Part shown: in pieces, positions 38,765-48,659 of the stretch
Layout of the letters: every line of letters begins with the position of its first letter
How positions within the stretch are numbered: position 1 is the first letter of the stretch
NCBI GenBank assembly: GCA_019914995.1
Contig: CM034130.1
Location: forward strand, 4,402,001 to 4,466,000
Origin: Acanthochlamys bracteata
Taxonomy: Eukaryota; Streptophyta; Magnoliopsida; Pandanales; Velloziaceae
Direction of reading: 5' to 3'
Length of the DNA: 64,000 nucleotides
The notes under the pieces: generated by a model
The model's database searches: none
Told to the model about the DNA's origin: nothing
What the model saw: the letters and a program-made list of their open reading frames with translations, nothing else
Translations under genes and position numbers: made by a program

Positions 38765-38767
<3 letters not shown>
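36940..38767. repeat. MULE-1 right terminal inverted repeat
   Basis: Reverse complement of the left arm, with a single copy of the CCAACCAAAATAAATTTT unit (37,107-37,273, inverted). It includes the GAGCTC cluster, the GAATG-like tract (37,545-37,620 as CATTC repeats), the spliced-leader-like segments around 37,975-38,110, the hairpin 38,615-38,660, and the tip ending GCGCTCG at 38,767. Confidence 0.85.

Positions 38768-38811
<44 letters not shown>
38768..38811. repeat. (TA)n microsatellite at MULE-1 right edge
   Basis: About 44 bases of uninterrupted AT/TA dinucleotide. The left edge of MULE-1 also abuts a shorter TA run (31,660-31,675), which hides the target duplication. Confidence 0.9.
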
Positions 38812-38812
<1 letters not shown>

Positions 38813-38814
38813 AA

Positions 38815-39136
38815 AAAAGCGATGTCGACTCCATGCCGTTAGATCAAAATCTAACGGTCAGATTTAGCTCATCTTTTTAAACGCGCTGATAGATTTACGT
38901 AACTACTGTTTTAAGCTATATTTGTCATTTCTCTTTCCCTTTCCTCTCTTCTCCTCATTTCCCTTTTGCTCGCTCGAGCGTTGCAGCGAGCTTCTCGCTC
39001 CCGCCCACTCGAGCGAGAAAGCTGCCGGTCGGTCTTATTCCCTGCCGCGGCTTCTAATTTCTTTCTTCTTTTTCCTTTCTTCCATTCTATCGAAGAAATT
39101 TTGAATTTTCCGCAGCCATTAGCTCCAAACCCTTTC
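38815..39136. mobile_element. Probable MULE terminus fragment
   Basis: Starts AAAAAGCGATGTCGACTCC, has an inverted pair around CCGTTAGATC / ATCTAACGG, then ATTTAGCTCAT and TTACGTAACTACTG in the same order as ATTTAGCTCC and TTACGTATTTACTG in MULE-1. A CT-rich leader (TTCTCTTTCCCTTTCCTCTC) follows. No partner end was found. Confidence 0.4.
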
Positions 39137-39417
39137 CATTTTTCAAGAAAAATTAAGAACCGTTTGGAATTAATTTCTAAAAAAATATTTTTTAATTATT
39201 CACATTTTAAAAAATTTAGTATTATAATTTATAAAATTTATTTAAAAATTTAAGAATATAAAATAAAATTTATAAAATAAAAATTTAATATATTTTTATT
39301 ATTTTTTAGATAAAAATAATAAAACTTGTTTACTAAATAGAATAAAAATATTCTATATTAAATAAAAAAAAGAACTCTACACGTCTCTAAGTCCGTTTTG
39401 TTTAAGCCCGTTTAGAT
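39137..39417. mobile_element. AT-rich MITE-like element, copy 4
   Basis: Same orientation and edges as the copy at 31,190-31,437 (TTCAAGAAAAATTAAG ... AAGCCCGTTTAGAT). Non-coding. Confidence 0.6.
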
Positions 39418-40233
39418 ATAAAACTACTTTACCTAAGTTTAATCGGTACGAGGTTTTGACAAAAAAAACAACTTTATATTGAAAAAAATTTTGAATAAAT
39501 TTTAATATATTATACCGTTGAGCGTAATTCTAAGTAAAATATATAGTTACTAAACTATCCTTAGACATATAATAATGCATATATTATTGAATTTCCAAAT
39601 CTTCTTCATATTTTATTTAATTTTTAAATTAGTATATTTTCATATATAATCAATTTAATGTCTTTTTATATTAGTATTTTCAGTAATAAATATTTTATAA
39701 TTATTACAATAAATTAATAATTAATTTTAAATAATATCTTTTAATTATAGTATTATTTGTTATTATTTTGCTTTGCTGGCAACAAGTAAAATCTCTCTTT
39801 CTATTTCCTCCAAACATCACTGTTCCTCATAAAATTATCATTCCCTAGCTAACTATATCTTTTTTCTTTTTGAAAATGTACCTACATTACAATTGGCGGA
39901 CCATATAGTTAAGAAAAATACGGTTAAGAAAATAAAAAGAACATGTACGTATAGATGTTCATGAAAAAGATAGAAGAAAAACGCTTAAAATCTTTATTTG
40001 AAATTGATAAAAAATGTACATTAATTTAACTGATCATATAATACAAATAGACGTGTGTGTATATAAACAACCTACATTTTGAAAATGTGTACTTAATTTG
40101 CAGATTTATTTCTGTGCATACATAAAATGCCAATCAATTGAAAAATAATGATAATAAATTAACTTTCTATAAATAACTTGTTTGGAACAAAGAAAAACTT
40201 ATACTGATCAAATTCCTACGGTACTTCAATTTT
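39418..40233. other. AT-rich spacer
   Basis: No open frame, repeat edge or known motif of note. Composition is strongly A+T. Confidence 0.6.
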
Positions 40234-40529
40234 GGGCATGTTTCAAACGCCCATAACTTCACTTTTTTTCGTCAAATTTTGAGTTCCGAATAATTCATAT
40301 ATTTCAATTACATAAGAAATTCAGAACTTTACTTTCACATACGAAATTTCAGTTCTAATTTTTTTATTTGCACACTTCCTCATACAACTATATCTTTCAA
40401 TTTTTAACATATTTTCAAAACCTATTGAAATACAAATACTGAATTCCATTTCCACTTTATTTTTCAAAAAATTTTATATTTTATTTTTCACTTTCACGAA
40501 ACTCACCTACGGATATTTAAAACACGCCC
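40234..40529. mobile_element. MITE with GGGC(A/G)TGTTT ends, copy 1
   Basis: Begins GGGCATGTTTCAAACGCCC and ends TTTAAAACACGCCC, which are inverted ends. About 296 bases, flanked by TTT on both sides. A second copy lies at 40,778-41,071 in the same orientation, sharing CAAATTTTGA, AATTTCAGTTYTAA and TTTTTTATTTGCAC. Confidence 0.7.
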
Positions 40530-40777
40530 TTTGTTTTGACTCTATGCTTGTTACGTGCTCCAACGAGAAACAAAAAAAGAGTTCCAGCAATTAGTAGCAA
40601 ACAAACAAAGAAAAGCAATTAGCTAGCAACCAAAGAAAAAAAAGCTTTGTATGATAGTTAGATAATAACGTTAAGTTAAAACACACGGATGCCCATGTGT
40701 ACTCATCCATAATAGATTTACATTAAGGCAAGTCTTATGATCACAAAAAGTACTGCATACCCATACAGAACCACACA

Positions 40778-41071
40778 GAGCGTGTCTTAAACGTTTATAA
40801 TTTCACATTCTTTCGTCAAATTTGAATTTTGAACAGTTTATATGTTTCAGTTACACAAAAAATTCAGAACTCTATTTTTACATACGGAATTTCAGTTTTA
40901 ACTTTTTTATTTGCACCATTTTCAATACAATTATATCTTTGAATTTTCAACATACTTCTAAAAACTGTTAAATATAAACACTGAACTTTATTTTCACTTT
41001 AATTTTTAAAAATCTCTACTTTTTATTTTTTATTTTTATAAAACTTAATTACGGGCACTTAAAATACGCAC
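40778..41071. mobile_element. MITE with GGGC(A/G)TGTTT ends, copy 2
   Basis: Diverged copy of 40,234-40,529: begins GAGCGTGTCTTAAACG and ends CTTAAAATACGCAC. Ends have decayed, so it is older or less constrained than copy 1. Confidence 0.65.
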
Positions 41072-41626
41072 ATACTTGAGACATTTAGCAACCAACTAAA
41101 GCAAACAATTCAAGCATCATTCCCATTGTTTGAAATTTATAAATACAGGACTTGATAAAATAATCTCTTACTCAAAAAAGCTATACACATTAACCAACAA
41201 GGATTAATTGAATGACTTGAAAATTAACATGCTTTAAAACTGCTCTCTAAGAAATAAGGTTGCGCATTCCTCAATGCTGCATAAGTTGGTACCTTCAAGT
41301 GTGCTGCTGATGCGCCTTAAGGGCTAATACGTTAGATAATTAAAATTAGAACTAATATGTAAACTAATTTGCCAAAACTTCTATACCTCATACATGGTCA
41401 TACGTCTTTGTTTATACTAGAAGAGTTACTACAAAACTGAAAATTTTCCTTACTGTAAACACTTCATCCGAGGAAAGTTTTACTGGAAAAAACTAAAACT
41501 CAAAGAGTCCCTATGGACCTACAATTCATAATCTTACAAACTCTAGACACCTGGGTACATTGTACTTGCACCCAAGTACAAGTCCTTGGCGCCAAGGACG
41601 CCATTCATATAGTGTCCTCGTGCCAA

Positions 41627-42127
41627 AGGCGACCATGCTCTCAGCCTAGACTGGATGCAATCCAAAGTGTCTCTTCTCTTACTGTATTCATAGATCACAC
41701 TCTGAACATGCATGACAACCAGCCATCAGCCTCCAGCAAACTCTCTGGCTCCGACGAGATTGCTCCAGCGTTTGCCCCCCTATTTCTCCTTCTTTCTCCT
41801 TTGCTTCCTCTACTTGCTGTCCACCAGATGTATGTTCTCTCTTGCTGGAATCTCCCTCTATGCCAGGTATATCATTGGCGGCACCATGCTCCCAGCTTAG
41901 ACCGGATGCAATCCAAGGTGTCTCCTCTCTTACTGTTTTCATGGATCACACCATGACATGCTTAACAACCAGCCATCAGCCTCTAGCGAACTCTCTGGCT
42001 TTGACAAGGTTGCTCCAGTGTTTGACCCCATATTTCTCGTTCTTTCTTCTTTGCCTCCTCTGCTTGTTGTCCACCAGATGTATATTCTCCCTTCCCAGAA
42101 TCTCCCTCCATGCCAAGTATACTAGCA
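41627..42127. repeat. Tandem duplication, ~250-bp unit, two copies
   Basis: Unit 1 starts near GACCATGCTCTCAGCCTAGA and unit 2 near CACCATGCTCCCAGCTTAGA about 251 bases later. Both contain GGATGCAATCCAA, ACAACCAGCCATCAGCCTC, CTCTCTGGCT and TCCACCAGATGTAT. Open frames crossing it (41,513-41,956 and 41,842-42,225) differ between units and have no recognisable domain, so I do not call a gene. Confidence 0.8.
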
Positions 42128-43990
42128 GCAGTCTTACACTTCTATATAAAGACACCGGTAGATCTCATAACATACTCGGCCTCAGGGTTACTTATCAGTC
42201 CAAAAAGCAGTCAGTCTTAGTGTAGAGAAATTATGGCTATACGAGAAGCAAGAGTACTACCGAAGAACCTCATTCCAAATACTGCACCTGGTTTCTCACC
42301 AAAAAGAAGAATTTTCTCATCCTTGACCTAATTTCATGGTGCTTCCAGTGTCCATTCACAGTGTTATACTTAATATGTAACTCTGTACAAATTTGCAAGA
42401 GCTGTTAAAACCTAAAGAAAGAAAGCTAAATTTACTAGGGCGAGTATCACACTCATCATATATGATACTCAGGCATGAAAATGCAGACATTATCGAAATT
42501 AAAAGGCAGGAAACCACAAGGCAAAATAAAGACAAGGAACTATACACCTAATAAGCAAAGACACCTAAGGTATTCACAGCAAGATTACCTCGGGGGCTCA
42601 CTTCCATTAATGGATAGGCATCTTCACGATACAACATAATGAAGAATTCTAATGAACTCTAGTTTAGGTTCATCTTGCACGTAATACCGTTAGACGAACA
42701 TAAGAGTATATATGTAAGTTGGGTGCTTATCAAAGAAGATTCAAAGATTAAAAACCAAGCAGCCAACAGAGAGGAACATGATCTTACAACTGGAATGGTT
42801 TAAGAAAAACGATTCCATGTAATTGCTTAAACATAGCAAGCGACATTAGATAACCAAAAATAAAGAAAAAAACATTCCTCTTCAAGGAGATAACCATTTC
42901 TTTCTAACATTTCAAGTAGCTGCCATTAACCTTGAATAGAAACATAAAATGCATACTCATAATTTTATGTGTCATGTAGGGTATCAGTGCATTAAACTAC
43001 CTATGTAAGGAACCATGTAGAACTAGAACAAAGCCACCATAAGCAACTCATAAAGTATTACCAACAAGAAATAAATGTTATTTGACACTATTAGCTTGAG
43101 CAAAATCTAGCTTATCATATGGAGCAGCCCGTTGTATAAGGTTTACCACAAACTAACCAACCAAGAAGCAAATCAAGTTACCATGGAGTAGCCAACAAGA
43201 TTATGTAAGGTTTATAAACAACCAACCAACAACCACAAAAACAAGGACAGAACTACATAAGACTGTAACACTAAATCTAAGGAGAAAATAAAAGAAACAA
43301 CTTTATTGATTTTCCATGCCTCTCTACTAGGGGCATCCATTTATTGATAATAAGAACTTCCCAATCTAAGGAGAATTCCACTTGAACTACAACTCTCTAA
43401 ACTAAGGAAGAGAACCCAAACTAACCAAGAGAATTAATTCCAAATCAAACTAATATCTAACTTGTCATGTTACGTAGGTGCTTGCCCAGATAACTTATTT
43501 GCACCCGGCCACTAATTGAACGGTGACCGACCATTATTTTGGCGCCAAGAAATGGCGCCCGTTGCCCTGGGTGCGCCTAGGTGCAACTCTGCTCACCGTT
43601 GGCTTGGTCACAGCCTGTCTAGCGAGGTTCACCTCCAGTGGCCATATCTTGCTGGTTCAAAAATGATTACAAAATTAATAATAATTTGCAAGTAAGAAAA
43701 TACACAGAAATCAAGACTGCATCTAAGTTTATATTTTAAAATTCCCTTACATGTAGTATAAGTAGCCATAAATGGAATATACTGTGTCCAAAGTTGATAT
43801 ATGTTTCTAATGTGCAACTTTCAGTAAAGTGTTAAAACAAACTGGATAACACTAGTTTCCTACAGAGCTTCCGAAGGCTGCAGTAACACTTTTGTAAGAC
43901 TTTTTTTGTTTTTTAGCTTGGCTCACAACAAAGTTTTGACAAGAGAAAACCTCCTAGCAACAAGGTCCATCAACATCCGAGACCTCATTG
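42128..43990. other. Spacer, no supported gene
   Basis: A+T-rich, with many short frames and no domains. The stretch 43,480-43,610 (TTGGCGCCAAGAAATGGCGCC, GGGTGCGCCTAGGTGCAAC) is more GC-rich. It shares a loose GGCGCCA/GGGTGCA vocabulary with 26,990-27,090 and 41,550-41,620, perhaps remnants of one repeat family. Confidence 0.45.
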
Positions 43991-44066
43991 AATCCTCTGT
44001 GGGCTATGCACATACAAGAGTCATCACGAATCCTCTGTCGGCTATGCACATACAAGAGTCATCACC
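43991..44066. repeat. 38-bp tandem duplication
   Basis: AATCCTCTGTGGGCTATGCA and the next 18 bases are repeated at once at 44,029-44,066, with differences only at one internal base and the last base. Probably a recent replication-slippage duplication. Confidence 0.85.
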
Positions 44067-44550
44067 TTCTCCTACAGTACTTGTTAACAACAGAGGTCTG
44101 GTCTAGCCTTAAAAGTGTCATCACTACCACCATCACCAAGGAGTTCTTCTCTAACTGGTGACAAGTTTACCTCTCTTAGAAGAAACCTGTTTGAGATCTA
44201 GTTATCATATCAGTGCTTTGGAGTAAGCTAGCATACATATAAATGTAGAAAACAAAATTGCCTTCAAATAAAAATATTCAGATAAACAAAAGTATAAACA
44301 AAACTATAATCGACTGTTATTGTAGATAAGATTCATTATTAATAAGTTCAGTGATGATGTTTCTAATTTAAAAGTTGGGATAATTATAGTAATTGTGTTC
44401 AGGAATTGAACGGAATGTAATAAAAATGGATTCGTGTACCCGACCCCACTCAAGTGAGAAATGCTTTGTTGTTGTAGTATGTTCCAAAAGAAATTTTATT
44501 TTGTGGAATGATAAGGTAAAAAGAGTACGAATTCTGATTCTGCTTTTTAA

Positions 44551-45090
44551 AAGGTTAATTTTGAAAACTTGGTGCTTTTCCTCATTAATAAATTATTAAG
44601 TTATTTGTGTAAACCATATTAACATTGATTTGACAAATTTCAAAGGTTAATTCTGACAAATTAAAATTTCCAACATCAAACTTTTCATATGCTTTACAAT
44701 AGTATTGATAACAACTTAGTAGGAATATTTGTGTTAAATCATATTATATGATATTGATTGACAACTTATAGGGGTTAATGCTGGCAAATCAAATTTCTAA
44801 TAACAAAATCTTCACGCGCTTTATGATAGTATTGGTTAATAACTTATTAGGGTTATTGTTTGTAAATTATGTTGTTCATAACATAACTTTGATAACTTTT
44901 AAGAACTAATTTTGGCGAATCAAAATTTTCAATAATGGGAGTCCTGACAAACTTTATAATAATACACAAACTTATTGAGTTATCTTTGGTATATATAACT
45001 TTGATTTGATAACTTGTAGAGGCTAATTTTGGCAAATAAAAGCTACCAACAATAGGATCTCATGCACTTTATAATAATAGTGATTATACG
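44551..45090. repeat. Degenerate tandem array, ~125-130 bp unit
   Basis: Four to four and a half diverged units, each with a start like GGTTAATTYTGGCAAAT, then a CAACAATA/CAATAATGGG phrase, CTTTATAATAATA or its variants, and ACTTTGATTTGATAACTT. Starts lie near 44,551 (partial), 44,645, 44,775, 44,905 and 45,025. Strongly AT-rich and non-coding. Confidence 0.65.
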
Positions 45091-45849
45091 TAAAAAGTTA
45101 ATCATATACGAAATTTCATACATTCTCGTTCTATTGTTATTATTTATCAAAAAGCTACCACTAAACGCAAAAAAATGTATGAAATTTACTACCTAATAAT
45201 TTTTATGTATATAGGAGTATCTGATGATTTTGATTTTTAATTTGAAAACTATAAACATAAGTTTTGGGGTTTTGGGTATGCAACACTTAGTACCCACTAA
45301 AGATTCAATATGGACTTGTTAAGGTCTCCACTACTCAAAGAAAACAAAGGGTTGGAATTTGGAATCTTAGCCATAGGATATGCTTGGGAGGTGTAACGCT
45401 ATATGGACAGCTGATCCGGTACCAATATACTTGGATATGGTATGCATTTTGGACATGGTTATAAAATAGGTTGCCCCTGATTCGTTTACGACCTCGAGTT
45501 TATAAGACTGGCATTGCCTTTGATTGCTTGGGTTTCTGGCATTTTTCTTGAAAGATGCTTTCCTGAAAAGTATCATGGCCAAAATCCCATCCATTCATCT
45601 CAAAATACTGATATATCATATGTATAACTGTGCTTTTAACAGATTACCACCCACATATATGACTCCAGGAAGAGATATTTGCCAAATTAAGAAGAAAATT
45701 TTCCTGTATCATCACAATCACCGTAAAGAACTTCACCTATTTAATTTGGGAATGTTAATAGTGAACTTACCAAGTAGCAAGTCACAACAGAAATGGCTGC
45801 AGGCGTCCTAGATTTAATTTCCCAAGCAAATAAATTCTCCTGAAAATGA
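45091..45849. other. Spacer downstream of the acidic-protein gene
   Basis: The short frames on both strands (45,367-45,594 minus, 45,524-45,811 plus) have no domains. The 3' untranslated region of the minus-strand gene should fall in the last few hundred bases. Confidence 0.4.
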
Positions 45850-46521
45850 TCAGAAGAAGAATCGCTTCTTCGTCCTTTTCTCATTCTCTCCACCACCACC
45901 TCTTCTTATACTCTGCTGCATCTTCTCCACTTTCAAATGTTTCTTTGCATCATCATCTTCATCATTGCCACTGTTGTCATCATCATCATCATTATCATCA
46001 TCATCATAGCTGCTCTTTAAAGGACTGAGCCTTGCAGCATCTGTCGCCCACTTCAACAACTTCTCCACCTCATCATCACCATCATCATCATCTCCCATAC
46101 ACTTTATCTCATGCGTTGAAGATTTATGACCAGAAGCTGCGGCTCCGGAAGCTTCCGCCGACGAAGACGCTTTGAGGGCAGCAAACCTGGCGGCCAAATC
46201 TCTCCCAAGGGCACCGCTCAGCTCATCATCAACCACAGCAGCTCCACACGCCAAGGGGGCAGGTTCTTGTCTCTCTAGCTGGTTCTGTTGATTTGTTGGT
46301 CGAGAGGATTGTTGTCGTCGCTGTGGTGGTGACGGTTTAAGGGCTTCGAATCGGCGAGAGAAGTCCGGATCAAGGGAGGAAGCTGAGGAGGTATGGGTAT
46401 TGACTCTGAGCGTCAGAATTAGCTCGTCCTCAGCCGACCGCAGAAGCTCCTCAACCGCTGGATCTTTGCCGCCGGCGGTAGGGCTTGTTCTGCTGCCGCT
46501 CCCCATTCTAATTGGATACAT
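45850..46521 (-). CDS. Acidic protein of unknown function
   Basis: A single open frame of 223 residues starting MYPIRMGSGS. A second Met at residue 6 is an equally good start, since MGSGSR resembles an N-myristoylation-type end. The composition is unlike chance: GC-rich codons in an AT-rich region, and an ordered layout. There are two related short segments, DPDFSRRFEALK (about residue 52) and LGRDLAARFAALKA (about 106). A conserved-looking amphipathic stretch, DEVEKLLKWATDAARLSPLK, sits near residue 150. Two Asp-rich runs (about 140-150 and 172-190) and a basic tail ending KRTKKRFFF follow. No signal peptide or membrane segment is seen. I do not recognise the family; the tail could act in nuclear targeting (inference). 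The Asp runs are encoded by an ATC/CAT triplet repeat that could vary in length. An intron near the 3' end cannot be ruled out. Confidence 0.7.
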   Translation of the reverse strand: MYPIRMGSGSRTSPTAGGKDPAVEELLRSAEDELILTLRVNTHTSSASSLDPDFSRRFEALKPSPPQRRQQSSRPTNQQNQLERQEPAPLACGAAVVDDELSGALGRDLAARFAALKASSSAEASGAAASGHKSSTHEIKCMGDDDDGDDEVEKLLKWATDAARLSPLKSSYDDDDNDDDDDNSGNDEDDDAKKHLKVEKMQQSIRRGGGGENEKRTKKRFFF

Positions 46522-46819
46522 TCGTTGTATCTAGTCAGCTCAGCTACGCCCCGAATCTTGTTATTGGGTATTTAACATAAAATGTACCTAGTTTATTGTT
46601 TTATAGAAATGCCTTTTCTTTAGGGAATAAGCAATTATTTTGCGGAATTAGGTACCCGGTACTTGTTTTGCACGTAGCAGCAGTTGAGATCGATTTAAAT
46701 TGATGCAGTTGATAATTAAATTAAGTTCATTCAATTCTAATTCAAAATTTATACCGATTATAATTATCAATTATAATTTAATTTATTTCATAATTAGATC
46801 AAATTTGATTGATCTTGCG
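46522..46819. other. Upstream region of the acidic-protein gene
   Basis: Would hold the minus-strand promoter. The distal part (46,685-46,810) carries TTCATTCAATTCTAATTCAA and nearby phrases shared with the hAT family at 50,641, so it includes an old repeat fragment. Confidence 0.4.
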
Positions 46820-47050
46820 TTTGGCATTATTACCACAAAAATAACTTTTTAATTTTTAATTTTACATTTTTTAATATATTTTTTATAAATATCTAAAAAT
46901 TTTATTAAAATTTTAGAAAGCATAAAAAATTCTGCAGTGAGATCTTTTTATTGTATACTTTTATTATTTTTTTAGAGACAAAAAAAGTATAGCTCGTTTT
47001 TCAAAAAAATATTTTTTATTTAAAAAATTTTATTTCAAAAGCACCGTCAA
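46820..47050. mobile_element. AT-rich MITE-like element, copy 5
   Basis: GCGTTTGGCATTATT start and CAAAAGCACCGTCAAAGAACG end. The core CAGTGAGATCTTTTTATTGT matches the copy at 27,225. Confidence 0.6.
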
Positions 47051-47060
47051 AGAACGTTAT

Positions 47061-47503
47061 AGGTGCAAAAATGGACGGGCCGAGCTAGCTGATGTGGTAA
47101 AGCACTTGGGCCGGATCAACCCAGTCCGGTTTCATTTCTCACAATCCGACACAACCTATTTACCCGATTTATATTTTAATTTTATATAAAAAATAGAATT
47201 TAAAATTATTTTTAAGATAAAAACTAAAAATTAAATATTTTTATTTTAAAATTTATTTTTTAGTAATACAAAAATATTTTTAATTTAAAATTTAATCTGA
47301 TCAATAGTTAATGTTGACCTGGTCAATTGTTAATATGAATAGTATTCGTATGGGCGAGCCAAACATAGTTAGCCCATTCTGTCCGTAGGACCGGGCCAGA
47401 CCGGCCCGATCCTATCACTGGTCACCAGGTCGGGGGGGCCAATGGCTAGGCCGAATGACCGGGCCGCAGGCCGGCCCGTTTGACCAGGCCTATTTTTACC
47501 CTT
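47061..47503. mobile_element. Possible hAT-like element with GGGCC-rich ends
   Basis: Inverted ends GGTGCAAAAATGGACGGGCC and GACCAGGCCTATTTTTACCC enclose an AT-rich middle. The right part is dense in GGCCGG/CCGGCC. No clear target duplication was found, so the family is tentative. Confidence 0.4.
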
Positions 47504-47511
47504 TTAAGGAG

Positions 47512-47760
47512 CATTTGGTAGTGCTTATAAAATAGAACTTTTTTGGAATGGAGAATATTTTTGTTCTTTTTTTAGAAACGAGCTTTATTTTTTTACCTTC
47601 AAAAAAATAATAAAAAGATCTCATTACGTAGAATTTTTTTATATTTTTTAAATTTTTAAATAAATTTTTTAAATATTTATAAAATATATATTAAAAAATA
47701 TGAAATAGAAAATTAAAAAACTGTTTTTCAAGTAAGCTAAACCAACTAGAAGCCCCATTA
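47512..47760. mobile_element. AT-rich MITE-like element, copy 6 (inverted)
   Basis: Reverse orientation of the family: CGAGCTTTATTTTTTTACC and AAAAAGATCTCATTACGTAG match the reverse complement of the cores at 27,225 and 46,820. Confidence 0.6.
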
Positions 47761-47859
47761 ATAGTTAATATTACCAATTTTAACTTTTACGGCTTTAAAC
47801 TAGAGTGAAATTATAAAACAAATTAGAAGGAATGTTGTATTAGATTCCTCATGAAGAAA

Positions 47860-48470
47860 TATGGTGAGTGTCAATCAATATGCATTTTTTAGTATCTTCT
47901 TGATCTTTAAAATATTCATAAAATTTTTTATTATTTTTTGAAAATATATAGTGATAGCTAAAATTTTATGATTATGAATACATAGTAATATTTTTCATAA
48001 CATAGCTAGCTGAAAATTTTGATAAAAATTTTTCAACAAAATTTAAATTCATCACTAAAATAATGCATACATAGTAATATTTTCGATAATATATAATTCT
48101 TATCTCTCAATATTTTATTAAGATATGAAAATTAAATAATTAATTATAAGTACAATATATTATAATAATTATAAGTACAATATAATTATAATAATTTATA
48201 AATTATTATTACTGATTTTTTTCATTCTCAAAATTTTATTATAAAATAAGGAAAAATGAAAAATAGTTGTTGCTTCTATGGATGGCAATTCATATTAACG
48301 GTCGATCTCAGGTCAACTAATTTAATAATCAAATCAAATTCATTCAATTCTGATCCAATTTATAAATTTATACGAATTAAAATTATTAATCTTAACGTAA
48401 ATTACATAAGTCGATTTTGAATTAAATTTTTATATCAAATTATATATGATCACTTCTAGTTTCGCAAAAG
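47860..48470. mobile_element. Truncated copy of the 804-bp hAT family
   Basis: Shares with 50,880-51,330 a long ordered match: ATATGCATTTYTTA, TAATATTTTCGATAATAT, TTATTAAGATATGAAAATTAA, ATAAGTACAATATAATT, and then a TTCATTCAATTCTGATCCAA phrase. It lacks recognisable termini. Confidence 0.6.
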
Positions 48471-48659
48471 ATGCATAGAACATTCTTTTTCTTTAACTCA
48501 ATTTTTGGAGCATTTAATCCGAAAGGCACTTTTATAGAAAAAAAAAAAGTCAATTCCTCTATATTAGAATTGTCTCATCCTATTTTTCACTCTCATAATT
48601 TCATATTTTTAATGTTAAAACTTTAAAGTAAAATTTAATATAATTTAGAATATATAAAT

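Larger units (their letters stand above)
31677..38767 (+). mobile_element. FAR1-type Mutator-like element (MULE-1), near full length
   Basis: A 7.09-kb element bounded by long terminal inverted repeats starting CGAGCGCGATGTGCGC on the left and ending with the matching GCGCTCG on the right. The interior has a spliced transposase gene with FAR1, MULE and SWIM domains in plus orientation. It lies within a TA dinucleotide run (left flank TATATATATATA, right flank 38,768-38,811), so the 9-11 bp target duplication expected of Mutator elements cannot be told from the microsatellite. The two arms remain very similar over about 1.8 kb, so the insertion is not ancient. However, the transposase frame is interrupted, so this copy probably depends on another source of transposase. 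Confidence 0.88.

Noticed and set aside
31190-39417. The direct repeats at 31,190 and 39,137 as LTRs of one large element around MULE-1
   Set aside because: The same AT-rich unit occurs at four other sites in the window, lacks TG...CA ends, and the interior is a DNA transposon.
41513-42225. Ser/Leu-rich frames of 147 and 127 residues
   Set aside because: Frames change across the tandem duplication and no codon-level conservation is visible between the two units.
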